Assembly: GCA_910583675.1 (NCBI GenBank)
Contig: CAJTYH010000015.1
Span: 1-60,600, forward strand
Length of the DNA: 60,600 bases
Reading direction: 5' to 3'
Origin: an uncultured Muribaculaceae bacterium
GTDB taxonomy: Bacteria; Bacteroidota; Bacteroidia; Bacteroidales; Muribaculaceae
Position 1 is the stretch's first letter. Each line of letters starts with the position of its first letter. This document shows, piece by piece, positions 16,994-25,831 of the stretch. The position numbers were made by a program, and so were the translations under genes. Below the pieces are notes generated by a model. That model was not told the origin of the DNA and searched no databases. It saw only the letters and a list, made by a program, of their open reading frames with translations.

Positions 16994-18184
16994 ATGGGTA
17001 GACATCGCATATGCCGCTATGTGCTTAGGAACAAAATTCTTTGGAGGAGGTTGTATGCTGTTTTTGCATCCATGTCTTTTCTGATGTATTTCTTTGGACA
17101 TCCGGCATTCGGATTGGAGAAGCTGTTTTACATTCCCTGTGGACTTGCACTGTTCAGTTCAATCTTTTGCCGTTTTAAATTGGACGGTGTGGACATGCTT
17201 TTATGTCTTATGGTGATATTGGCAGTTGCATCCGCCGTAATTAATAGGAATCTGACATTGGACTTTACCTCTCCTACTATACGTTTCATATTGGGTATAT
17301 TGTGTTTCAATCCGTTGCGTAAATCAGACAAGGAAATGATAGTAAGGCAAATCTGTGTTTGGTCGTTACCTGTAATCATAGGTTTTTTCCTTATTGAGAT
17401 ACCCTTCGTTTATTTACATAGATATTTAGGCTATACTGGTGACCCGAATTATCTTGCAATAGGGCTTACTATACTTACAGCGATCAATATGTATGGCATA
17501 TGTCTGTATCATCAGAATATATGGATGAAAGCAGGCTCCATGCTGGTTCTGACAGGAGCATTCCTGATAGTGCTTGCTACAATGTCGCGTATAGGATTGA
17601 TAGGGATGTTATGCCTTTATCAATGTTTTTTCTATGGGCTATTGAAAAATAGGATAGGGAGGCGTCCTGCGATATTTCTTATTTTAATGACATCCATAGT
17701 CATGGTGGCCCTATTGGTTTGGTATGCCGGCGACTATCCGTTTTATAGGTTCTCTATGGATGACAAATCCGGTTTGGTTTCTATTTTTTCAAGAGTGGAT
17801 CAAGTTTGGGGTGTATTACGATATTTCTCCGTTAATCTTGCAGACATTTTTCTGGGAATAGGCTTTGATGCGGAAGCTGTGCACATCCCCGAATACGGGT
17901 TGTATGCAAGGCATTGTGTGCATAACACATTTTTTTGTAGCCTCTTCCATTCCGGGATTCTGGGCTTTGTGGCTTTTGTCTTGTTTGTCGGTTATGCAGT
18001 CAAGTGTGTGCACGCGCAAACACAATTACGAACCATAGGTGTGGGGCTTCTTATTGCCTTGATATTGAATATGAATTCAATTCCGTCACTGACATCCTTG
18101 CTCTTCTGGTGGGGATTCTTTTTCGTAATGTCAGATGTTGGACATTTAGTTGCAAACAAGCCAACCCCATTGCAAGTTAGATAG
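16994..18184 (+). CDS. O-antigen ligase/polymerase-like membrane protein (Wzy candidate)
   Basis: A 396-residue protein with about 10-12 membrane helices. The start at ATG 16994 (MGRHRICRYVLRN) lies 8 bases after the wzx stop. The motif TMSRIGLIGML and, after a large loop, HCVHNTFFCSLFHSGILGFVAFVLF fit the Wzy_C/O-antigen ligase family, in which an Arg-x-Gly and a loop His-Asn are functionally important. It is a candidate for the repeat-unit polymerase. A second polymerase-type gene follows directly (18216), so the division of labour is open; this one could also be a ligase. Confidence 0.75.
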   Translation: MGRHRICRYVLRNKILWRRLYAVFASMSFLMYFFGHPAFGLEKLFYIPCGLALFSSIFCRFKLDGVDMLLCLMVILAVASAVINRNLTLDFTSPTIRFILGILCFNPLRKSDKEMIVRQICVWSLPVIIGFFLIEIPFVYLHRYLGYTGDPNYLAIGLTILTAINMYGICLYHQNIWMKAGSMLVLTGAFLIVLATMSRIGLIGMLCLYQCFFYGLLKNRIGRRPAIFLILMTSIVMVALLVWYAGDYPFYRFSMDDKSGLVSIFSRVDQVWGVLRYFSVNLADIFLGIGFDAEAVHIPEYGLYARHCVHNTFFCSLFHSGILGFVAFVLFVGYAVKCVHAQTQLRTIGVGLLIALILNMNSIPSLTSLLFWWGFFFVMSDVGHLVANKPTPLQVR

Positions 18185-18215
18185 TTGCGGTTTTTGAATT
18201 CACTTGTTTGGGACT

Positions 18216-19379
18216 ATGTTGACTGTTATCTGTGTATTTTTTTCATTTCTGGTAGTCGCTTTTGCCTCTATGTACCTTCCAAGGAAGGACGGAATGTATT
18301 TTCAGGCGCTATCATGTTGTTTGATTCTGGGTGTTTTCTTTTGTTGCAGGGATCTCCCTGTTTTAAATGATACGGCTCATTATTATGAGCATTTGTATCA
18401 TTTGATTAGCAAAGCGTCATTTGATGGCAGATCCATATTTGAAGTCAACCCGCGTGAGAGGTTTGAATATGGTTTTTGTGTATGGGAAAATTTTATAGCA
18501 AAATATATTTGGAAAGATGCTTATTCGATTGTATTCATAACCGCCTTGATAAATACGCTATTTTATGTATGGTATATAAAAAAATATACTCCCACGCGTA
18601 TCGCCATATCTTGTTTCCTTTTGTTCGGCTTTTTTTTATCGGTTTATTCTGGATTGAGACAAGCATATGCGATTATTCTTTTTTTGATAGCGTTTGACAG
18701 GTTGCTGGCAAAAAAGTGGGTTCAATATTATGCGCTTGTATCGTTGGCATATTTATTCCATTCGTCGGCAATCATATTGTTTTTCTTTCCAATAGCGACC
18801 CTGTTTAAGGCATCTAAGAGGAATGTCTGCATATTCCTTTTGGGAAGTTGCGTAGTAGCTGTTTTGATTTATCCGATTCTTCAAATGTTGGATTATTCGG
18901 ATAGTGTTTATTACAGTAGTAACTTGCAACGTGAGAAAATGCCATTGGCTGCTATAATAGAATTATTATGGGGAGTTTTTATTGTTGGCTTAATATTATA
19001 TGTGAGGAAACGATACTCCATAAAAGGACGCCCTATGCTTGTGGAATGGAGCCTGGCAATTTTAATAAGTTGCCGAATCATAGGCGTGTTCTTTCTTATA
19101 TTTAGGAGATTTGGTTGGTATTGGGATATCTTTAGTGTCTTGGAGTTAGTGTATTTATGTACCTATGCCAAGTCGAAATATAGGTTACAGCCTCCGTTTG
19201 GTAAAATTAAGACATGTGATAATAAAGTGAACCCGGATATGATATTGGGACTGGTTATATTCCTTTTTAGTATAAAAATGATTCTAACTTTTGTCCTTAA
19301 AAACGAATGGAATCATTTGATTCCATATGGGTTTTATGATTTTGCCCCTGGATTTCATAAATGTAGGTTTGGATATTGA
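18216..19379 (+). CDS. EpsG-family membrane protein (polymerase candidate)
   Basis: A 387-residue polytopic protein starting at ATG 18216 (the frame opens at a TTG 12 bases earlier). EpsG features are present: an early LPVLNDTAHYYEHLYHL segment, an RERFEYGFCVWENF motif, and LSVYSGLRQAYAIILFLIAFDRLLAKKW followed by YLFHSSAIILFFFP, the region typical of this family of polysaccharide polymerases. It is among the most AT-rich genes of the locus. With the Wzy-like gene before it, the locus has two possible polymerases. Confidence 0.8.
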   Translation: MLTVICVFFSFLVVAFASMYLPRKDGMYFQALSCCLILGVFFCCRDLPVLNDTAHYYEHLYHLISKASFDGRSIFEVNPRERFEYGFCVWENFIAKYIWKDAYSIVFITALINTLFYVWYIKKYTPTRIAISCFLLFGFFLSVYSGLRQAYAIILFLIAFDRLLAKKWVQYYALVSLAYLFHSSAIILFFFPIATLFKASKRNVCIFLLGSCVVAVLIYPILQMLDYSDSVYYSSNLQREKMPLAAIIELLWGVFIVGLILYVRKRYSIKGRPMLVEWSLAILISCRIIGVFFLIFRRFGWYWDIFSVLELVYLCTYAKSKYRLQPPFGKIKTCDNKVNPDMILGLVIFLFSIKMILTFVLKNEWNHLIPYGFYDFAPGFHKCRFGY

Positions 19380-19390
19380 TTGAGTATATT

Positions 19391-20173
19391 ATGCGTATTG
19401 CGATTCTTTATATTTGCACGGGACGTTACAATCGTTTCTGGGAGGGTTTTTACCAAAGCTGTGAGGAAAAGTTCGTTCCCGGAACTGAAAAGCATTATTT
19501 TGTATTCACAGATGACATGGGATTGTCTGATGCTACTAATGTTCATTTGCAATACAAACAGTGTGAAGGATTTCCGAAAGATTCACTTTTCCGTTTTGAG
19601 ATGTTCATGCGGGTGAAAGAGGAACTTGAAAAATTCGATTACATATATTTCCTGAACAGTAATGCGGAGTTTCGTCAGGTAGTGACTGCTGATGAAATTT
19701 TGCCCGATGCTTCCGGGCTTGTGGGTGCCGATTGGCCAGGCAAACGTAAACCATTGCATAAGCCGATGTTTTTCCCATATGAACGTAATAAGGCATCGAA
19801 AGCCTATGTCGCTCCATTCGGAAAGGATTATCATTATTACATGGGTGGGATAAACGGAGGTACATCGGAGGCATTTCTTAAAATGATCAGTACTCTTGCG
19901 CAAAACACACGCGATGACTACGACCGTGGGATTGTCGCTCTTGTGCACGATGAGTCGCACATAAACAGTTATTTCCGCCATCACAAGCCGAGAAGCCTTT
20001 CTCCGGAGTATTGTTGGCCTGAGGAATGGCCGTCTGATTTTATCCCTAAAATGGTCTTCAGGGATAAGGTGAGATTAGACAGCTACTTCAATAAAGGAAG
20101 AAGCCGGTCTATGGCTGCCCAAATGAAAAAACTTGTGAAATCAATAAGACGCGCAATAGCGTGGTATATTTGA
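19391..20173 (+). CDS. GT6-family alpha-1,3-Gal/GalNAc transferase, relative of human ABO enzymes
   Basis: A 260-residue protein from ATG 19391 (the frame opens at a TTG inside epsG). It matches the ABO/GT6 family through much of its length. It has YIYFLNSNAEF, where the NSN at 89-91 replaces the animal DxD as in other bacterial GT6 enzymes. It also has FPYERNKASKAYV, HYYMGGINGGT (148-158) and VHDESHINSYFRHHKP (185-200), followed by LSPEYCWPEEW. GT6 enzymes add Gal or GalNAc in alpha-1,3 linkage, in the ABO case to a galactose already carrying alpha-1,2-fucose. The next gene encodes a GT11 fucosyltransferase. Aligned by eye to human residues 266 and 268 it has Met and Gly, one B-like and one A-like, so the donor is uncertain. 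Confidence 0.9.
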   Translation: MRIAILYICTGRYNRFWEGFYQSCEEKFVPGTEKHYFVFTDDMGLSDATNVHLQYKQCEGFPKDSLFRFEMFMRVKEELEKFDYIYFLNSNAEFRQVVTADEILPDASGLVGADWPGKRKPLHKPMFFPYERNKASKAYVAPFGKDYHYYMGGINGGTSEAFLKMISTLAQNTRDDYDRGIVALVHDESHINSYFRHHKPRSLSPEYCWPEEWPSDFIPKMVFRDKVRLDSYFNKGRSRSMAAQMKKLVKSIRRAIAWYI

Positions 20174-20180
20174 CGGGCTT

Positions 20181-21053
20181 ATGAAAATCGTGCGGATAAT
20201 CGGGGGATTGGGGAATCAGATGTTCCAGTATGCACTTTTTCTGGCTCTAAAAAAGAGATTTCCAGATGAAGAGATGCGTGTGGATGCTTCCTTGATGAGT
20301 AGTTATAGAGTGCACAATGGACTTGAATTGGAGAGGGTTTTTCAACTGTCTTTGCCTCAGGCGTCTTTTCGCGAATTGATGTCGTTGACTCGGCCGATGT
20401 ATAATTATAGGATGGCGAGGATTGTTGATAAGTTCTTGCCTCCACGAAGGACTGAGCTTATTGATATTTCCTCGGATCATTTGATGGATGATATATTTTC
20501 TACCGGCGATTGCTACTATAAAGGATACTGGTTGGACTATAGGTATTCCAAAGATATAACTGATCTTCTGCAGGAAACGTATGATTTTAAATTGCCATTT
20601 AATGAGGCTACAGAGGGAATGCTTCATATTATACGAAAGTGTAATAATGCGGTTGGCATTCATGTAAGGCGTGGTGATTATCTTAAGGCCAAGAACTATG
20701 CAGGCCTATGTGGCTTGGATTATTATGAAGCGGCATTGAAATATTTTATGACACGCTTTAAAGATCCTACATTCTTTATTTTTTCGGATGATATTGGCTG
20801 GTGTATGGAGAATATAGTTCCGTTGCTCTTTGGCTGCGATTATCATATCATTGATTTTAATAAGGGAATTGACAGCCCTTTGGATATGATGTTGATGTCT
20901 GAATGTAATCATAATATAATCGCAAACAGCTCTTTCTCATGGTGGGGAGCAGTTCTGAACAAGAATCCTGATAAAATAGTTTGTGCGCCACGTAAGTGGA
21001 CGAACAATGAGAGTTATTGTAGGTTTCAGTTGCCACAATGGATACTATTATGA
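20181..21053 (+). CDS. GT11-family alpha-1,2-fucosyltransferase
   Basis: A 290-residue protein starting at ATG 20181, 7 bases after the GT6 gene. Family motifs are present: GGLGNQMFQYALFLAL (8-23) and the GDP-fucose-binding HVRRGDY (161-167). Also present are FFIFSDDIGWC and the C-terminal ANSSFSWWGAVLN. It moves fucose from GDP-fucose to a terminal galactose in alpha-1,2 linkage, forming an H-type structure, the acceptor of ABO-like GT6 enzymes. GDP-fucose synthesis genes (gmd, fcl) are not in the window. The gene overlaps the following GT2 gene, indicating one operon. Confidence 0.92.
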   Translation: MKIVRIIGGLGNQMFQYALFLALKKRFPDEEMRVDASLMSSYRVHNGLELERVFQLSLPQASFRELMSLTRPMYNYRMARIVDKFLPPRRTELIDISSDHLMDDIFSTGDCYYKGYWLDYRYSKDITDLLQETYDFKLPFNEATEGMLHIIRKCNNAVGIHVRRGDYLKAKNYAGLCGLDYYEAALKYFMTRFKDPTFFIFSDDIGWCMENIVPLLFGCDYHIIDFNKGIDSPLDMMLMSECNHNIIANSSFSWWGAVLNKNPDKIVCAPRKWTNNESYCRFQLPQWILL

Positions 21054-22042
21054 GTAGATGTAAGGTTTCATTTATTATTCCCGTATATAATTTTGAGGAT
21101 TATATCGTAATATGCGTTGAGTCAATCATACATCAAAGTTATTCTGATATAGAGATAATAATAGTGGATGACGGATCAACAGATCGGACAGCAGACATAT
21201 GCGATAAGCTGGCCAATGAGGACTCAAGAATTAGAGTACTACATAAGCGGAATAACGGAGTAAGTTATGCACGAAATAAGGGATTGGAGGTCGCGAAGGG
21301 CGATTATGTGGTTTTTGTAGATGCTGATGACTACATAGCTCCAGATTTTACGGATTATATGCTCGGATTGGTTAGGGCTAATAATTCCGACTTTGGACTG
21401 TCGTTAAATTGTTTCTGTAATAAAACTGATTCTCAGGTGGCGCAAGACAATGTTGCCGTATTGGAACCAAATGATGCTGTTGCATTGTTGTTGTCTCCGA
21501 GAGTAACAGTGGGTAGTTGGAACAAAATATTCAGGCGGGATTTTTTGAATGACAATAATATACGTTTTTCAACAGACCTGTTTTATGGGGAGGGATTGCA
21601 TTTTATTGTAAGAGCGGCCAATGCCTCCAATAATATAGTTGTAGGTCAACGTAAAGTATATTTTTACAGACGCAATAATTTTGAGAGTGCCACTTCAAAG
21701 TTCAATATAGAGAATTCTCATAATGGTTGGAAGGCATTGTCATTAATAGAAAATTATTTAGGCACTCCCTCGCGAAATGTTAGGCTTATGCTTGAATGGC
21801 ATAAAACACAATTCAGAATGGGGACCGTAATACGGATTTTAGAGTGCAAGAGAAAATCTGAGTACAGAGAGCATTTTTTAGAGTGTTTGAGATATGTGCG
21901 TAGAAATACTTGGCGTTCGCTTTTTGTAGGAGAAGTGTCATTATATAAGAAAATGCTGTTGCTTGGATGTTGTGTATGCCCAAGAGTTATGGCATATCTT
22001 GATTTGCTAAGGAGAAGAAGGATTGCGAACGCCAGCGTTTGA
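21050..22042 (+). CDS. GT2-family glycosyltransferase
   Basis: A GT-A fold transferase with VSFIIPVYNFEDYIVICVESIIHQSY, IIIVDDGSTDRT and VFVDADDYI, the nucleotide and metal-binding elements. The 330-residue reading starts at ATG 21050, which overlaps the GT11 stop (ATGA); ATG 21038 is an alternative. The C-terminal half is helical and basic (LDLLRRRRI near the end). It adds one sugar to the lipid-linked repeat unit; donor and linkage cannot be told. It is AT-rich like its upstream neighbours. Confidence 0.88.
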   Translation: MSRCKVSFIIPVYNFEDYIVICVESIIHQSYSDIEIIIVDDGSTDRTADICDKLANEDSRIRVLHKRNNGVSYARNKGLEVAKGDYVVFVDADDYIAPDFTDYMLGLVRANNSDFGLSLNCFCNKTDSQVAQDNVAVLEPNDAVALLLSPRVTVGSWNKIFRRDFLNDNNIRFSTDLFYGEGLHFIVRAANASNNIVVGQRKVYFYRRNNFESATSKFNIENSHNGWKALSLIENYLGTPSRNVRLMLEWHKTQFRMGTVIRILECKRKSEYREHFLECLRYVRRNTWRSLFVGEVSLYKKMLLLGCCVCPRVMAYLDLLRRRRIANASV

Positions 22043-22069
22043 ATAGATAACTAATCGGAAGAGTTATAG

Positions 22070-23176
22070 ATGAATATCGGAATTATCACACACTATGACG
22101 TGCACAACCACGGGGCGGTGCTCCAGCTAACGGCCTTGAAGCGCGTGCTCAAAAAGTTGGGGCATGAGGCCAAGGCTCTCAGGTTTGACAAGAATTACGA
22201 CTTTCTCGGGCACGACAAGAAAGCGAAATATTCCATCGGCCTCGGTTCTGTGGGGATATATCTCGGCTATCTGCGTGAAAACGGCCTTTCCAAGACGATC
22301 TATAATTTCAAGAAACGCAGGGCGCTCCGGGGCTTCCTGTCGCGTTATGGCATAATCGGCGATTATTATTCGGAGGCGGCGGACGTGGATCTGACCATAG
22401 TGGGATCAGACGAGGTGTTCGCCCTGCATACGGGGCCGACCCCGATATTTTTCGGGTATGCGGCACCATCGCGGAGGGTGATCTCCTATGCCGGAAGTTT
22501 CGGGCCTACTGTCATCGAGGATATAGACCGTCTCAACTGCCGTAGTTTCGTTGCCGGCGGTCTTAGGGGTATGGAGGCACTGTCTGTGCGCGATGAGAAC
22601 AGTCGCTCCGTAGTGGAGCGCTTGCTCGGATTTTCGCCCAAGAGGGTCTGCGATCCGGTGCTGTTGTATGGTTATGAGCAGGAGCTGAGAGGCGGGAATC
22701 CGATGTCCGGCGGCAAGCCGTATCTTCTGGTATATGCCTACGATGCACGCATGAACGATCCGGCAGAGACGGAGGCCATACGGGCGTATGCAAAGGCGCA
22801 CGGCTTGGAAGTGGTGTCGCCCGGCTTTTTCCATTCATGGGCTGACAGGAACGTGGACTGTGATCCTGAGAAGCTATTGCTGTGGTTCAAGCATGCGCAG
22901 GGGGTGGTCACCGATACGTTCCATGGCACCGTGATGTCCATAATCGCAGGGACTCCGATGGCGGTCAAGACACGCGACAATGCCAACAAGATACTCGCCC
23001 TGCTTGACGAACATGGGCTTGCAGACCGCCGTGTGGTGGATTTCAATAGTCTTGATGCAGTTTTCGGGCGTGCGATCAATTGGGAGAAGGTTAATTCGGC
23101 AGTCGTAGAGCATCGCAATCAGTCATTGAACTGGCTAAGTGAAGCTATAGATGGCAGGAAAAGAGAGAAACATTGA
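22070..23176 (+). CDS. Polysaccharide pyruvyltransferase family protein
   Basis: A 368-residue protein. The start NIGIITHYDVHNHGAVLQLTALKRVL is the usual beginning of this family, followed by IVGSDEVF and, near the C-terminus, VVTDTFHGTVMSIIAGTP with the conserved His-Gly. Members add a pyruvate ketal to a sugar, or are related transferases, and give the polymer negative charge. Base composition returns here to that of the housekeeping genes, unlike the AT-rich genes before it. The stop is TGA at 23174-23176; the same frame stays open for 59 more codons beyond it (see the next feature). Confidence 0.88.
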   Translation: MNIGIITHYDVHNHGAVLQLTALKRVLKKLGHEAKALRFDKNYDFLGHDKKAKYSIGLGSVGIYLGYLRENGLSKTIYNFKKRRALRGFLSRYGIIGDYYSEAADVDLTIVGSDEVFALHTGPTPIFFGYAAPSRRVISYAGSFGPTVIEDIDRLNCRSFVAGGLRGMEALSVRDENSRSVVERLLGFSPKRVCDPVLLYGYEQELRGGNPMSGGKPYLLVYAYDARMNDPAETEAIRAYAKAHGLEVVSPGFFHSWADRNVDCDPEKLLLWFKHAQGVVTDTFHGTVMSIIAGTPMAVKTRDNANKILALLDEHGLADRRVVDFNSLDAVFGRAINWEKVNSAVVEHRNQSLNWLSEAIDGRKREKH

Positions 23177-23356
23177 GATTACAGGATTTTTGAAGGGCTT
23201 GCAGATCCGGCGTTGCCGTTGTCGGCAAGCGTAAAGGCCATATATATTTCGCGTCCGTTGAAAACACGGATCGCTTGGCGCGTCAAACGCTTGCTGGAAG
23301 TTCTTCCGCCGGGTTTTACGAAATCGCTAAAGCGTCTGTACTATCGCGTTTCGTAG
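23177..23356 (+). pseudogene. Remnant C-terminus of a glycosyltransferase, in frame after the TGA of the pyruvyltransferase gene
   Basis: Directly after the TGA of the preceding gene the same frame encodes 59 protein-like residues: YRIFEGLADPALPLSASV, then AIYISRPLKTRIAWRVKR, then LLEVLPPGFTKSLKRLYYRV. The end resembles the tail of the GT2 gene at 23485 (RFGVRIVPNRLRKLIYRYV). The simplest reading is a remnant of a deleted glycosyltransferase gene. Readthrough or a point mutation to TGA is less likely but not excluded. It has no start codon of its own. Confidence 0.4.
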
Positions 23357-23484
23357 GGGCTATTTTGAGGGAAAAGAGGGATCAGGGGATGGATATGATT
23401 TTTTAGCCATGGAAATGAAGCGACAATAGGCGCTTCATAGGTTTTCATGTGTATTGCGTAATTTTTTCGATTTTCAAGATCTCT

Positions 23485-24384
23485 ATGGAGGTATCAGAAA
23501 ATGTGTCTCTGCTGAGGGAACGTATCATTGATACGGGTACCCTCGCAGACAGGCACGCGCCGGTGAGCGTGCTCATGTCGCTTTATTGGCGTGAGAAACC
23601 CGATTATTTGAAAGAGGCTCTATCAAGCATAAAGGGGCAGACGGTGTTGCCCGATGAGGTGGTGATGGTGCTTGACGGCCCTGTGGGAGATGATTTACTC
23701 AAGATTGTTGAAGATTTTGAGCGGTCAAACAGAGGCATCATGCAGTTTCGGCTCGTAAGGTTGGAAAAGAACATGGGACTTGGGCATGCCTTGAGCGAGG
23801 GGCTTAGGCATTGTTCTCATGAGTTGGTTGCCCGTATGGATACGGATGATGTGATGATGCCCTGTAGGATTGAGAAACAGGCCGCATACATGACCGCTCA
23901 TGATGATGTATCTGTGTGCGGTGCGTGGATCGACGAGTTTGTAGTTTCAAAGGATGGGAGTCGCAATGTGGTTTCCACACGTTCGCTTCCAGAAACGCAT
24001 GAGGCGCTGTTGAGGTTTGCCAGATTACGCAGCCCGATGAATCATCCTGTGGTAATGTTCCGCAAAAGTCGGGTCATTGCTTCGGGCAGCTATGAGAGCT
24101 TCCCGCTGTTTGAGGATTATTATCTTTGGGCAAGGATGCTTGTCGCAGGGGAGAAGTTCCATAACCTTCCGGAGAGCTTGCTTTGGTTCAGGATGGGGAA
24201 TGATGTGTATAAGCGCCGTGGAGGATTGAAATATGCCATGGATGAAGTACGTTTTGAGCGGGCGATACACGATATAGGTTTTATCGGTACGGCAACCATG
24301 GTAAAGAACATAATGATCCGTTTTGGAGTCAGGATAGTGCCGAACCGTTTGCGCAAACTTATTTACAGGTATGTGTTGCGTTGA
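23485..24384 (+). CDS. GT2-family glycosyltransferase (AmsE-like)
   Basis: A 299-residue enzyme from ATG 23485 (MEVSENVSLL); the frame opens at a GTG 36 bases earlier. It has PVSVLMSLYWREKPDYLKEAL, then LPDEVVMVLDGPVG and MDTDDVMMPCRIEKQ, the pattern of AmsE and related exopolysaccharide transferases. A helical basic tail ends in LIYRYVLR. It adds a sugar to the repeat unit. It is the last gene of the locus and faces serS across a 20-base perfect hairpin. Confidence 0.88.
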   Translation: MEVSENVSLLRERIIDTGTLADRHAPVSVLMSLYWREKPDYLKEALSSIKGQTVLPDEVVMVLDGPVGDDLLKIVEDFERSNRGIMQFRLVRLEKNMGLGHALSEGLRHCSHELVARMDTDDVMMPCRIEKQAAYMTAHDDVSVCGAWIDEFVVSKDGSRNVVSTRSLPETHEALLRFARLRSPMNHPVVMFRKSRVIASGSYESFPLFEDYYLWARMLVAGEKFHNLPESLLWFRMGNDVYKRRGGLKYAMDEVRFERAIHDIGFIGTATMVKNIMIRFGVRIVPNRLRKLIYRYVLR

Positions 24385-24451
24385 ATATGCAATCCCGACT
24401 CAATAAGCAGGTCGGACTTAATAGTTCATTGTAAGGACATATCGTCCGGAT

Positions 24452-24500
24452 ACAGCAGAAGCCCGAAAGTCAATCAAATCGACTTTCGGGCTTCTGCTGT
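24452..24500. terminator. Bidirectional terminator between the polysaccharide locus and serS
   Basis: A perfect 20-base stem (24452-24471 with 24481-24500) around a 9-base loop, followed on the plus strand by ATTTTTG. It sits between convergent genes. Confidence 0.85.
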
Positions 24501-24526
24501 ATTTTTGTGAATATGTGTTCCGGCGA

Positions 24527-25798
24527 TCAGTCGATGATGTCGAAGCCGGTGTAGCGGCGGAGGCATTCGGGAACGATGATTCCCTCGGGGGTCTGGTTGT
24601 TTTCGAGCAATGCGGCCATTATGCGGGGCAATGCGAGCGCTGAGCCGTTGAGGGTGTGGCAGAGCTTGGTCTTTTTGTCTGTCCCACGGTAGCGGCACTT
24701 GAGGCGGTTTGCCTGGTAGGTCTCGAAATTGGAGACGGACGAAACCTCCAGCCAGCGTTTCTGTGCGCCCGACCATACCTCGAAATCAAATGTGATGGCC
24801 GACGTGAAGCTCATGTCGCCACCGCAAAGCCGCAGGATATGCCAGGGAAGCCCCAGTTTGTCCAGAAGTCCCTGCACGTGGTCTTTCATCTCCTCCAGAG
24901 CGGCATAGCTGTCCTCGGGACGCTCTATGCGCACGATTTCCACCTTGTCGAACTGATGGAGACGGTTGAGGCCGCGCACGTCCTTGCCGTAGCTCCCTGC
25001 CTCGCGGCGGAAGCATGCGGAGTATGCGCAGTTCTTCTTCGGGAGCTCGTCCTCGCGCAGGATCACGTCGCGGTATATGTTGGTCACGGGAACCTCGGCT
25101 GTGGGGATGAGATACAGGTCGTCTACCTCGCAGTGGTACATCTGACCCTCCTTGTCGGGTAGCTGCCCTGTTCCGTAACCGGAAGCAGCGTTTACCACAT
25201 ATGGTGGTTCTATCTCAAGGTATCCAGCCTTGTTGGCTTCGTCAAGGAAGAACTGGATCAAGGCACGTTGGAGACGCGCTCCTTTTCCCATGTATACGGG
25301 GAATCCGGCTCCGGTGATCTTCACGCCGAGATCGAAGTCTATGAGATTGTATTTCTTTGCAAGGTCCCAATGGGGGAGTGCGTCCTCTCCGAGTTCCGGC
25401 ATCGGGCCGCCTGTCTTTTCAACCACGTTGTCGGCGGCTGAGGTGCCTTTGGGCACCATGGCGCACGGCAGGTTGGGAATGGTCACGAGCAGGTTGTGCT
25501 GCTCTTGTTCGGTGTCGGCCAGTTGCTGTGCGATGGTGCGCTGTGCTTCTTTCAGCCCGGCTACCTGTGCCTTTGCCTGTTCCGCTTCATCGCGTTTCCC
25601 CTCTTTCATAAGCGAACCGATAGAGGCTGCTATTCGGTTCAGTTCTGCTGCCTTGTTGTCATTGTCAAGTTGGAGCTGACGGCGCTGCTCATCGAGCGCG
25701 AGCACCTGGTCTATGGCTTCCTTGCCGTCGAATCCCTTTATCGCGAGGCGCTCCACCACCTCGGCCGGATTGGCTTTTATCTGTTGAAGAGTAAGCAT
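24527..25798 (-). CDS. serS: Seryl-tRNA synthetase
   Basis: Charges tRNA-Ser. The 423-residue protein starts at ATG 25798 (MLTLQQIKANPAEVVERL); the longer frame to 25885 covers the promoter and is not used. The N-terminal coiled-coil arm (about 30-105) binds the long variable arm of tRNA-Ser. The class II core shows GAGFPVYMGKGARLQRAL, TAEVPVTNIYRDVIL, FRREAGSYGKDVRGLNRLHQF (motif 2) and the C-terminal NGSALALPRIMAALLENNQ (motif 3). Length is normal. Its promoter overlaps the first of four 23-base-period repeats (25854-25938), which suggests regulation at the promoter. Confidence 0.97.
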   Translation of the reverse strand: MLTLQQIKANPAEVVERLAIKGFDGKEAIDQVLALDEQRRQLQLDNDNKAAELNRIAASIGSLMKEGKRDEAEQAKAQVAGLKEAQRTIAQQLADTEQEQHNLLVTIPNLPCAMVPKGTSAADNVVEKTGGPMPELGEDALPHWDLAKKYNLIDFDLGVKITGAGFPVYMGKGARLQRALIQFFLDEANKAGYLEIEPPYVVNAASGYGTGQLPDKEGQMYHCEVDDLYLIPTAEVPVTNIYRDVILREDELPKKNCAYSACFRREAGSYGKDVRGLNRLHQFDKVEIVRIERPEDSYAALEEMKDHVQGLLDKLGLPWHILRLCGGDMSFTSAITFDFEVWSGAQKRWLEVSSVSNFETYQANRLKCRYRGTDKKTKLCHTLNGSALALPRIMAALLENNQTPEGIIVPECLRRYTGFDIID

Positions 25799-25831
25799 CT
25801 GATTATGCTGTTTTGTTTTTCTTTTGAATCG

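Noticed and set aside
24452..24500. Mobile-element end (perfect 20-base inverted repeat)
   Set aside because: Small loop, T-run and position between convergent genes fit a bidirectional terminator.
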